A stretch of DNA of 64,000 nucleotides from Phlebiopsis flavidoalba (Eukaryota > Basidiomycota > Agaricomycetes > Polyporales > Phanerochaetaceae), in assembly GCA_035772785.1 (NCBI GenBank), contig JAOCPU010000001.1, forward strand, positions 620,001-684,000, written 5' to 3'. The translations under genes were made by a program, and so were the position numbers. Every line of letters begins with the position of its first letter. Within the stretch, counting starts at the first letter, position 1. Shown here piece after piece: positions 46,391 through 57,553 of this stretch. Below the pieces are notes generated by a model. The model worked only from the letters and a program-made list of their open reading frames with translations, did no database searches and was not told where the DNA came from.

Positions 46391-49300
46391 CATAGCTATG
46401 TACCTTTAGACAACCTGTATTCTATCATAGCGTTGACGTTGTGAAAATCCAGTCATGACTTTATGCTTCATCTTTGCTTGACCCATAATTGGACTTATCT
46501 GGCGTACAGTATGTCAGTTTCATTCAGCTTAATTTTCCACAGTCATGATATTCGACTTCAAAATTATCTTTAGTAACTTTGCTGGAAGAATTGGCATCGC
46601 AAGTACGAAGTGGCACCAGATTGCTAAAAAGACTCCGAGATATATACAGATATACGAGACTTGTCTTTGGCCGTTCACAAAACGTACAACATGCCTACTC
46701 CGGTTGTGTACTGATGGTATATACAGATATAGGAGACCGTTCGTCTTTGACTGTTCACGTTTATTGGACGAGAACGCAGAAATTCACAAGAGGTCTACTG
46801 TGGTTGTTTGTCAATGATAACTCGTGCTCTACTCAATGAACAATCGCCTATTGTAAGGAGTCTCTACGCCCGCTCAATCGATGAGCAGAAGTCAAGAGTA
46901 GCTTAATGCCATGCCTGTCAATGATAGGCTGCATTTGCCCCGTATCCCTCAGGACAACGAACGTAATTAGCACCAAATCATCCAGCTCCAAGAATCCAGG
47001 TTCGAGCAAGCATTGTTCCGTCATTTCGGGGTTCAGAGCCTTAATACAAAGACGGTTAAATTATTCTATATTTGTTTTCGGAAGAAGACTTACTATTTCC
47101 CCAGCATTAGGGAGATTCGGCAAAAGGCATTCTCCGCGACAGAGTAAAAGAAGATGGTTGAGCTTTCGTGCAGGTTAGATTTGAGTTTTCGTGAAGAAAG
47201 ATTTAAAGGGGGTTTACTTACTACTTGACGCCAATGGGCTGCCGTATGCTAAGTACAATCTTCTCAACATGATCGAAGATCCAACATCGTCGCAGGTTTG
47301 ACTCTCATTATTGCTTGCGATCCATTCGTTAAGAGCTTGTTGCCGAAGGCGTCCCCACCATTGAGAAACCGTGCGGGTGTATTGTCTGAGCACAAGACAT
47401 GGCGCCTCGCACATATAATATCGTGAGTTTCGATTCTGACCTGATCGTCCAGAGTACCCCATCCGATGCTGCTCGAGATGTGAAGCCAAAATAGGGAATT
47501 ATAATCCTCGGTCCGGGTTGTGGATGAGCATAGCGGCGTAGATTTCCAACAGACAGACGTCCGACACACAGTACGGCACACGCGAACGTGAGTCTAATTA
47601 CCCCCAAATAAGTCACCCCTCATTTCTATTACTTAATTAACATACCAGTCGTATTATGCTTCTCTTGCCTTCCGCGTTGTAGGCCTCCAGCAATGGCGCG
47701 TGGTGCCGGGGGCGGAGGCAGGTTTTGGATCTCAGATAGAGGGCGATGGATGCGCAGGAGCTGAAAAGCCATTCCTGGAGGCAACTTCCGTCGCGGACTA
47801 TATACCGTGGAAGATATTTATAGGCACCCTCAAAGTGATATGTACTACGAGACTGGGGTAGGACCTTCGTGAAATCCTACCAAGCTTTCGCGTAATAGAT
47901 CGGGTAAGGGCCTCCCGAGTATCTGTGCGAAATGCTTCAAAAAATATAAAGGCGATAATAACGAAAGAATCAATGTCTCTCATTGAGATCCTCCACTCTG
48001 TGCTTCTGGATTTTGTTTTTTTGAAAGAAAAGATCATGAAGAAAAGAAACACAAAAAACGGACCTGATCGGTGGCGACAAAATGGCGCTGAAAGCGAGGA
48101 GAGATGAAGGGTACCAGTGCTTGGTGTTACTCGGCAACGAGACATGTTTTGATAGTTCAACTTGTCTATCACGTCTGTACATGTGCAAGATAGACTTACA
48201 TGCAATGTGACGCAAGGAATGTGACGAAATAGAGGCCTGTGACAGCTCAATTCAGTCACAAATGGACTGATGGAGGTCGATATTCTGCAGATAGATATCC
48301 GCGCGGAGTCACGATCACGCCACAGATGTGCCATAAACATGTTTTATGGAAGCTATGTACTCGGCCTGGGATAGAATGATCCGGTAGCGTCCCGTTTGAT
48401 TAATTCCAGGGTATGAGCTGAGGTTGAATGTTCGCGTGACTGGAAAATAGTATATTTCATGATATCTAAAAAGAATATTAGGGAGACAGAATGACGTACA
48501 AAGTCTGGATATCCAGTGATCAAACACCCCATAGTACTAAACCTAAATGTAATTAGCTTCCGAGGGGTCTTGTAAACGCCGTTTGTGACCACCACTGCGC
48601 TGCGCGTGATCGGCAAATGCCCCACTACTGCGTACGTAGCGCCACGCCACGGGATCGTTCATTGCGATCTAAGGGTCCAAATCAAAGCCAAGGCAAGTTG
48701 CGTACCTGGTATGCCGTGCTCAGGAAGTTTCTGCATCAGTAAAATGTCGCCTATTGTCACCAAAACTTCTGCCATGGCCACTAAAATTCTTGGTGGTAGT
48801 CGATGTGGCAACAGCCACGCTACGCCGCGCACCATGTTTTGACCGGCAAAACATATGATAGTCATAGATCGCTATCTCCGCAACTCAGTTTTGATGCGTG
48901 GTTTGTTTACGAACTTGACAGTCAGCCTCTAGAAATCAGAGGAGTCTTAACGAAAACCAATATAATTCCCGAAATTCGCATTAAATCCATGCCGTAGTGC
49001 CAAGTGGTATGAAGCTCTACATCAATGAACTTGACGAGGTGAACGCCACGAAATACTCACGTAGTCACAAACCGCGACAAGCCGAAGTACTAGTCTTGCG
49101 CGCGTTACAGGAGAATTCTTATAAAAATGGTGCATCTTGACTGCAATAACCTCATTCTTCAACACCCGGCAGTCAACTAGCAGTCAACATATTCTTCTCG
49201 TCTAACCATGGATGGATCTGCTAATCGAGGAAGGAAACTTTGCGCACGACAGCTCCCTTCATCGCTTCCATCAAGCGTATGTTGAGTTGTCGGGCTCATC

Positions 49301-49757
49301 CACATGCAAAGAATGGCGATCACCAACATTGAAACCGCAATGAACAACTTATACTTCATGGCTACAGTACGTACTCATCTTTAGACTGTTTATGAGATTG
49401 ACCGACGTTCGTAGGCAGAAGGAATGAACTATAATAGCTCTTTGAACAACACGCTATGTTCGACTCAAGCCACGACAAGTACAACTCATGCGCTGGACGC
49501 GGTACGTGCCATTTAGTTCATTATTTAACACGACTTTTGTGAACAATTTCGCGCCAGGCCTCAGACTCCGTGATGTTGCCCACAACCCAAGTTTCTTTCG
49601 GTTCGCTTTTTATTTAGACTCGTCCACAAATCGTAAAACTTACGCACTGCTAGTGGAATGGCTCGTTTGATCTTAGCCAAGGCGGCGAGAGCGTGTTTCA
49701 ACCACGTGACGTGAGTCGTCTCTTTCCCATTGGCGCTCATTTTCGTATTCGGCGCTC
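46391..49757. other. Gene-poor tract with weak minus-strand candidates
   Basis: At 46634-46770 two copies of a TATATACAGATATA(C/G)GAGAC unit are followed by GTCTTTG(G/A)C(C/T)GTTCAC. On the minus strand at 48865-48353 a spliced reading (AEVLVTIGDILLMQKLPEHG joined to HLPITRSAVVVTNGVYKTP) is possible. At 49359-49177 a 60-residue frame starts with a hydrophobic signal-like segment (MKYKLFIAVSMLVIAILCMW). None can be assigned to a family. Confidence 0.3.
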
Positions 49758-52565
49758 ATGAATTCGAAAATCCCACAGTTCGCTCTCGACGACGCGACGC
49801 TGAGTACGAATGGGCTGTTCAGCGAATCAACAATACTCTGGAACTCGTCTAACCCGGCCTTTAACGATCATGACTCCAGCTTCGTTCAACACTTGAGCTC
49901 GGAACAAATTTCGCAAAGCGATCCTTTTGCGGGTCCGCTTGATGTCAGTATTATCTCTGGTACTTTCTCATCCGAGATCATTGTCATTGACATGCTTCCT
50001 TTCTTCATCAGGACTCAGACTATTCAGCCATAGGCTCTTCCGATGCTCAAATTTCTTATTCCTCAAATGTAACCAGCGACGAATCTAATGTAACTGATGA
50101 GCGACAATTGCCTTAATAATATCTGTCCGTCTCATGCTCCCATTCAGGTTACCATTGCGGGAAACGAGCCTTGCCAATATGTAAACGAAATAGCGCGTAC
50201 AGTTTCAAATGATTGGGCTGTAAGTTTCCTATGATACGACGATAGCCGACACACTTATTCTCCTCACGCGGTCCAGTCTTTCGTCAACGCAGGGACCTCA
50301 GACCTTGTCATAGACTCACAATTCGGGTCACATGAGACATTTTTGGTGAGGCTAAAAAATATAAATGCGTCGTCACTTCCTGACTTGTTTCATTTAGTCA
50401 AACGCTGCAGTTGCTTCAGGGACCGACAACTTCTCGCGGGCTTTCTCTGATGACTCTGAAGGCCCACATGACCCTTCCGGCGCGCAAAATTCGTCTGGCA
50501 TGGAGCATATGTGCGATGATGCTATGACATCTCCTCATCCAGCTTCCGAGACGTTTTGGCCATCGACTGCTGATTTCGCGCCGAGCTCTGAAGCTCGACA
50601 CATCACAGCAGAACACCATGTTGCTCCACATTTGTAAGTGTAGCTTCGTGACGGATCTAGACCAAACATGATAATTCTGGAATATTCAGGGAGGGCGAAC
50701 GATATGGGCAGAATTACTCCATGTCACGCGAACCCAACAACAAGGGTCAGCGTGAAGCGAATGGCGACCATGTTCGTGAGGAACATCACAACGACAAGGG
50801 TGAGCCTAAAAACATGCAAATCGACAAGCTCGAAGAGGTGCGAATGAGTGGCAGCAAAAAGGGCAGCAAAGGAGGCAGCTACGACGACTTCGGGCGCCAC
50901 TTGGGCGGCGATGGAAGTGGTAGCAGCGCTGACGACGACAACGCCAGCAGTGTCAACTACCACTGCTCCTTCGACTTCGACTGGCACGGCCGCGACTACG
51001 ACTACGAGCGCAGCCGCGACATCGACTGCAACCAGCATCAGGGCCGGGACCAGGGCCACGACCGCGGCCCCGACCAGGACAGTGACCACGACATGGACGT
51101 TGACATTCATCCTGGTCTCGATCTCGGCCTCGACGTCGACATCGACATCGACAAGGACAACGTCCTCCTCGACAACGTCCCCGACAACGACAATAACAAC
51201 AATTTTGAAAACGACGACGACGTCAACGATGGCGACGGCGGCGAAAGGGCGGCAACGACGGCGACAGCGACGGCGACAGCGACGGCGACAGCGACAGCGA
51301 CGGGTGACGGCCGACGGTGACGGCGAGACAAAACGACGGCGATTTCTACCTAGACGGCGACGACGACGACGACGACGACGAGACAACCTCTACCGCGCCT
51401 ATGACAGGAAGATTGTCAGCGACATCAGCGATAACGACCATAACATCGGCGGTATTAGTAGCGGTGCCAACAACGACACGTTCGATAGCGATATCAGCAG
51501 CAGCGACGGAACCGATGGAAGTTATAGCGACATCAGTGACGATGAAGACGACAAAGGCGGCGACGAACAAACCCACGACTACGACTACGACTGTAGGGAT
51601 TCTAACAGAGGTACAGAGGGCTGTGTGGAAGGCGCACAAGTGTGGCAGAGGTATAGAAACTGGGTGTGGACGGATGCGGCCGGGACACCAGACGAACGGT
51701 AGTGGCTGGCCAGTGGAGAACAACACCACGAATTCAAGACTCTGGTGCCCCACATGGGAGAGTTCAGACACGGTGAGTCGTTTTGCATCTCTCCTATCCG
51801 CAATTTTGACATCCGCCGCTAGGGATTACGGACAAGCCGTGTCTTGTCTCCCGAGAACCAAGCGTTCTTGCATCGGGAAAGAACAAAGTCACACTCGAAC
51901 CCAAGCTTACCAACGGTTCTCCACGGTTTCTCTCCAATGAACCTGCCGAGGTTAATCAAGTGGGGACGCAAAACGAAGAACCACCTGTGAAGATCACTGC
52001 TACATGGCCTGCTTCGAGACAGTACCAGTGCTCATTACTGTCTTCGTCGAGATCACCAATGTCTGCGTTGCCCTCGATCCACGTCGAGCGCGGGGGGAGA
52101 ACGCATGCTGGTTCATATGGCTGCGAGTCCTATAGCAATGTGCGACGAGTACATTATCTGGAACCTGTTGACCATGTTGAAGGCCGCACAGGCGCCAGGT
52201 ACGTTTTTACCTCCTCTCAGACAATTCTACGTGTTCTAACTTCATCTTGCGGCATAGCAATTACGAATCCACATGAGTTGATATTCATCACCCCCGCCTC
52301 GCTTGATGAAGACAAAACCCAGTGCTGTAAGAGTTTACATGCTACTCAGCTTTCTAATTTGTGCTCACCCCGCCATCGCGAAACTAGAGTGTGGACATGT
52401 ACGAGCAATGCGACCAGAGTTCCCACAAGACGCCTATCACAATGCAAGACCTGCACGTGTTCGATGTGGTAGCGGTCACCTTTTTCATTCGACGCACTCG
52501 CAAGACTGGTCAATGGAAATCGCAGTTGATCATGACTGACTTGGTCAAGTACATCAAAGGTTGAG
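49758..52565 (+). CDS. Multi-exon acidic, Asp/Asn-rich low-complexity protein
   Basis: Exons from 49758 (MNSKIPQFALDDATLSTNGL) to 51320 mostly join in one frame, with short GT-AG introns after 49943, 50221, 50345 and 50634. They encode Ser/Asp-rich sequence, then DKLEEVRMSGSKKGSKGGSY and a long Asp/Asn/Gly stretch built on GAC and GGC triplets (50870-51600). The triplet tract shifts frame near 51240-51330. Beyond it, YDRKIVSDISDNDHNIGG and WQRYRNWVWTDAAG, then KPCLVSREPSVLASGKNKV and EPKLTNGSPRFLSNEPAEVN follow. The last exon ends MQDLHVFDVVAVTFFIRRTR and then LIMTDLVKYIKG. The ordered C-terminus looks like that of the gene at 54755. Function unknown; such acidic proteins are often nuclear (inference). 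Confidence 0.55.
50870..51600. repeat. Coding GAC/GGC trinucleotide repeat tract
   Basis: Long runs of GAC, GGC, AAC and AGC triplets (for example CGACGACGACGACGACGACG at about 51358) give Asp-rich, Thr/Ala-rich or Arg-rich frames on the plus strand and Val-rich frames on the minus strand. Only the Asp/Asn/Gly frame joins to flanking exons. Confidence 0.8.
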
Positions 52566-54754
52566 CTTAGTTCTCGCACTTGTGGATGACGCGTTTATGT
52601 TTTACCTGCGAAATCTCAGACAGTGATACTTACTCTGCTCGACCCCGCGTGTATTGAATCCGTGTTTTATATTTGTGACGTCATGTAGCTCCTGTTAAAT
52701 AATTTATAAATACTTACTCAGCGTCCAGATCTGTGCTACGTGACTTGCTGTTTAAATTCACGCGATCATTATTTGAATGTCCCACGCATAGTCGCGGCCT
52801 TGTGATCCGGCGCAAGAATACTTACTGCCATCAGGCGTGGGAATATGCCAGCAAAATCATGATGGGCAGACGCCACAAAGCTAGTCCGCAATGAGGATCG
52901 ATCCAAAAACTTGGACAGTAAGTAGTTCCACCACCGATTACAATATCGCAATCAATGCAGTCATTCATGGGACTACTAAATAGCTGGAAGGAGTACATAA
53001 ATAGAACATATTCCACTGTAGGTCTCAACAAAATACTTCGTTACGGCCTTAGGATTGAACTACATGTGCACGGCATTCTGCGCTTGACAGAACTCTGCAA
53101 GTCGCGGTGAACTTCGCCGTAAGGTTTGATATTATTATAGACCCGCGTAGCTTGAACGCTAGACAGTAAAGGATATATTGCGTAGTGCCTCACGCTAGAG
53201 CCCGAAGTGAAGTGCTGTACCTTGAGATGTTTGAGCCCGGTTGCCCGTTCACCTCATGTCCGGTAGCTTGAGGATATAGACGGAGCTGGAAAGGGATTTA
53301 GTAGTAGCTGATGATGTCGTATCAGCCATTTCTTTCGCCTATCACAGTTCAAACCCAAATGGCACATTAACATGGTGATTCCGCTTCGCAAAAATTCAAC
53401 CAAGTATCAAGGTGGCGCCCTTCGCATTACTACTGCCTTAAGGTTTGATGACTTCCTGGAGTGAAAAAGCGACGGAATATCACTTCCCAGCCTCTGCATT
53501 TTGTCCATTCGGGAACATTTAGCTATGGTTTTGGCAAAATCTGACTAGGCATCAAGGTGGCGCCCTTCACATTCGCTGTTTCAAGGCTTTTTTGATAGCT
53601 TACTGAAGTCGAAAAACGATGGAATATCGTTTTTCCCAGTCGTTGTATTTTTGCCCATTTTGGGAGCATCTAGCTACGGTTGACAATGTCCCTCAGCCCA
53701 TGTACTCACAAGTAGATCTATATAGCGGTGCTACAGACTTTGACATTTGGATTCTCTCCCACGGGGCCACGGCCTTTGCTAGGTTTCCATGCTCTGAAAG
53801 ACTCTGTCCGCTCGCTGGATGTGCCAGATGCATCATCTTTGTGGTGATGCTACTGATGGACGCAAAGCTTAGCAAGGCAGAGGGAGGTAGGTTTATTGAG
53901 GGTTATCTGCGAGAGGTAAGGAAACATTGCTCTCGCTGGCTGATTTCTGTGCTTACTTGGCCAACTGTACACTTCAGACGAGAATTCATCTCTCATTTTG
54001 CTTGACTCCGAAGGACAGCAATGACCGTCTACTTCGCTATGTCCCTCAAAGATCCCGCTTGTGTCACATACCCTGTTCATCGAAATCACGACCGCGCACT
54101 GTGGGGTCGATCCGGGGGTGGAACTAAAACGGTCCCCCAGGAGACGAGCCTCCCTTTATTGTTTGCGTTCGAGCTACATCAATGTCAAGAGCAGCCTTTG
54201 GGATCATCGAGGCTTGCCAGGCCTGAGAATACCGTTCAAGTACCACACTATGTAACGAAAATGGAGACGCTTTCATGTTCACACTGGTAGGGAGAAATGT
54301 TTCATTAGGTCTTACCGACGCCCGAAGGGTGGCGGAAAGCGAGGCGACGTTCAGTATATCACCTCTAGTGCTTCGAGACGTCGATTGCCATGTCATTTGC
54401 TACTTTCCACTTGCCGTTCTCCGATGAGTGATGATCTACCGCGTATGTTACCCATTTACACCATGATGTCACTTCTACTACTCACACACGTTAGTTATAC
54501 CGACAGTGTTTCACATTCACCACGAGACACAAGTTCATCGCCAACCATCACGTGGTACGTTTCAAGGTTACTACACGAGGGATGGGGTATACTAATATTT
54601 GACATTTTTAGCGCCGCAATCCTGTGGGCGTACACCGACACTGGGTATATAAGTGATCTATCCCTTCGACCACTGCAACCACGCTCAACTCCACATCTGC
54701 CTTACCAGACATCTGCCTTACCAGTCTAATTTAACATGTACTCCACCCATCGCA
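52566..54754. other. Gene-poor tract with diverged tandem repeat
   Basis: 53405-53690 holds two diverged units of about 150 bp that share ATCAAGGTGGCGCCCTTC, CGATGGAATATC-like text and AGCATCTAGCTA/AACATTTAGCTA-like text. A 128-codon frame at 53619-54005 overlaps the repeat and has no recognisable domain. A TATA-like TATATAAG at about 54645 precedes the next gene. Confidence 0.4.
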
Positions 54755-55925
54755 ATGCTGAGGTCCCTAACGTACGTCATAATGGCTACAAAGATGTGCA
54801 AAAGATTAAAGATTCTACAGCTTTCCATCATTACCAACAACCCTTCACCGTCCCCTCAAGCTTTCCACTGGATGAAACCCACCACGGCAGCGGTCAATGA
54901 GCGTAAGATCAGTCCACCTGAAGCTGCTCCATCTAGGGAGCCCTCGCCTCCACCACGCCTTCGACGCTCTAGGGTCAGAATAGGCCGGCTAGGTCGTCAT
55001 TTCATCGAATATACCACCCCTCCTGTGTCCAATTTGGACAAAGACGGCTCCTCCGATGGTGGTAGTCCAGGAAGCCTGGATGGAAACATCAGCGCAGGGT
55101 CTATGCCGTCTCTACAGACTGTCAGTGACTCCGAGTTCGGCGTGATCACGGACGACGAACCCCGGTCACACTCAGTATGTATCAATATTTGGTTATCATG
55201 ACAGGTCAGAACTGGCTCTCATGGATGATTGTAGGACTCGGACAGTGATAACATGTCCATTTCGGAAGAAGGAACACCCCGTGACATAAAGCAAGAACTA
55301 GACGAAGCTTATAACTACCAAGATCCTATTCGAAATCTTCATCCAGTCCACGAAATAATCGACGACCGCAGATGGGGCTGGGGCCATGGCATACTTAGCT
55401 CGTTTGCTTCCAAAAATTCCAAACCCCTCACCTTTACTATCGTTGGAACTCTTCGACGCAGCCTCTTTGTTAACTACGCTGGAGATCCCGTCCCCACTGT
55501 CCGACTAGACCTGCAACCTTTACGAAACGGGGATTTCAATTCAACAAGCCTTATCAAGACACGCTTGCGAGGACCGAATGAGTTCGGAGGGCTGTCCTCA
55601 ACCCCTAATTGCATCACATTCATACGTCGTCAGGCTCAAGATCTTCACCTGCCATATTTTGCTGTAAGTAACGACGTACCAACAAGTTCGTGGTCGCCAC
55701 TAATCACCGTCTACATAGTTCACAAAGTTCAGCAACGTGTTCGATACACACCGCGCCAAAGTCGGAGATCCAGCCCTCCTGCAACAAATAGACCCCGCCT
55801 GCTTGCATGACGGGGACATTCTCATGATATTCTTTCACATTCATCGATCACAGTATTTTTCTTTCGTTCTTCACCATATAGTTCGTCTATATCATGCCGG
55901 CGATCCCATCATCAGCGGGCTTTGA
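54755..55925 (+). CDS. Hypothetical protein, acidic N-terminus and ordered C-terminus
   Basis: Three exons join without any frame error: up to 55174, 55235-55663 and 55719-55925 (stop). The start is uncertain (ATG at 54755 or at 54872). The N-terminal half is Pro/Arg then Ser/Asp-rich (SPPPRLRRSRVRIGRLGRHF; DSDSDNMSISEEG). The C-terminal half is globular-looking: FTIVGTLRRSLFVNYAGDPV, VRLDLQPLRNGDFNS, CITFIRRQAQDLHLPYF, then HDGDILMIFFHIHRSQ. A TATA-like element lies at about 54645. No domain was recognised. The last exon resembles the end of the 49758 gene. It is one of the few intact models in the window. Confidence 0.6.
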
Positions 55926-56216
55926 GTCCATCGAGTCATTTATTTATTTGTTCACTGTTCCCAAATCGCGTTATTTATGTCCTGTACTTGTTGTGTACTT
56001 TTGTAGTGCTTCTTTGTCGTACTACGTTCTTTGTTCTGAGGCTAGCTTTCTTTAATATTATTTACTGTCACATTTGTGTATTTTTGCAGCGATGTCATGA
56101 AAGCTCCTGGCTACTCACATGGGAATGTAAATTGTCGCGCTGCAGTTTCACCATGATGTCTGATAATTACTATTGATGAGGATCACATTTTAAGACCATC
56201 GCAGTCGTTACGCCTG
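55926..56216. other. 3' flank, AT-rich
   Basis: T-rich sequence downstream of the preceding stop; no gene seen. Confidence 0.3.
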
Positions 56217-56800
56217 CCAAAGCCCTTTCGCCTTTCTGGCAGGTGCAGTGAGCTGGCCGCGCGGCGCGCAAGCTCAAGATCACAGCCAGAGACGAAAGTC
56301 AGGGAGCTCATAAGAGTCCAGGTAAGCATCTCTCGCCTCGCCACACCCACCGCAAACCCCCGTCTCTGAGGCGCCGCACGCACTACGCGAATCATGCGCA
56401 TGCATGCCGACCGCAGATACCAGAACTGAATGGGAGATCCCCACAAATCGCGCGCGGCGGCCTTCTACCGCCGCGGCAACGAGCTTGTTCACGCGCCGCC
56501 GCTAGCGTGCGCGCCCTCGGCGTGCTCTCCCACAACTCGAGGGGCCTCAAAGAGGAGGCGGAGGACATGACACCTCCTCGGTGGTAGCGGCGGACTCTGA
56601 CGCGGAGCCGTCCGCGGGGTGCCACCGCTGGGAATGAGGGCCGTGGATTTGGCAGCACGGCCCTCGGATACAGCAGCCGCGTCGAACTCAGCCATCCTAG
56701 GACGTGACGCCGAGTCTGGGCTGCCCGGCGTGCACGTTTGACAACGTACCTGGCGCGGTTACGTGTGCAATGTGTGGCGCGGCCCGAAAACGCAGTCTTA
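56217..56800 (+). pseudogene. Upstream tandem copy of UBL-NZF gene (indel-rich)
   Basis: This block matches 56868-57420 from TGCCAAAGCCCTTTCGCC to GCAATGTGTGGC, period about 651 bp. The zinc-finger part (CPACTFDNVPGAVTCAMC) is intact here, but the UBL and linker parts are broken by many extra short pieces such as CGCGCGGCGCGC for CGGCGGCGC. Most differences from the second copy are indels. It may be a degraded duplicate or an uncorrected-read artefact. Confidence 0.65.
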
Positions 56801-56867
56801 CCACTCCCCCACCCGACGCTCGTCACCGTTCGTCGTGTACGGCTTGCGCAAGGTCGCCAGAATGCGC

Positions 56868-57454
56868 CTGCCAAAGCCCTTTCGCCTTTCGGCAGGTGCG
56901 TGAGCTGGGCCGGCGGCGCAAAGCTCACGATCACGCCAGAGACGAAAGTCAAGGAGCTCAAAGTCCAGGTAAGCATCTCACTCTCGCCTCGCCACACCCA
57001 CCGCGACTCCGTCTCTAGGCGCACGCACGCCACGCACCGCTCATGCGCATGCATGCCGCCGCAGATCCAGACTGAATGGGAGATCCCCACAATCGCGCGG
57101 CGGCCTTCTACCGCGGCAACGAGCTAGTGTTCACGGCGCCGCTAGCGTGCGCGCCCTCGGCGTGCTCTCCCACAAACTCGAGGGGCCTCAAAGAGGAGGC
57201 GGAGGACATTGACCTCCTCTGTAGCGGCGACTCTGACGCGGAGCCGTCCGCGGGGTGCCACCGCTGGGATGAGGGCCGTGGATTTGGCAACACGGCCCTC
57301 GGACACAGCAGCGCGTCGAACTCAGCCATCCCAGGACGTGACGCCGAGTCTGGGCTGCCCGGCGTGCACGTTTAACAACGTACCTGGCGCGGTTGCGTGT
57401 GCAATGTGTGGCACGGCCCGGGAAACACAGTCGAGGGATTTTCTCATACGATAA
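56868..57454 (+). CDS. Ubiquitin-like domain plus NZF (RanBP2-type) zinc finger protein
   Basis: Exon 1 ends with AKLTITPETKVKELKVQ, typical of a ubiquitin-like domain, before a GTAAGC donor at 56969. After an intron ending about 57063, IQTEWEIPT and YRGNELVF-like text continue it. A linker rich in Ala/Ser/Glu (LKEEAEDIDLL) follows, then an NZF finger CPACTFNNVPGAVACAMC (Cx2Cx10Cx2C) carrying the Thr-Phe pair that NZF fingers use to bind ubiquitin. The frame ends FLIR at 57454. Predicted role: ubiquitin binding or adaptor. The usual Trp before the first Cys is Leu. Frames change near 57095 and 57230. The 5' start is not identified. Confidence 0.6.
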
Positions 57455-57553
57455 ATAAGCACATGTTACAATGTATAAAAGAGCCGGTGTACAGTTGAAT
57501 AATAAACATATAAATTAAATATTTAATCTCAGCGAGAATGCATGAACAGTCCT

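Noticed and set aside
50724..51386. Long minus-strand frame rich in Val and Arg (220 codons)
   Set aside because: It is the complement of the GAC/GGC triplet tract; the plus-strand Asp-rich frame joins to real exons.
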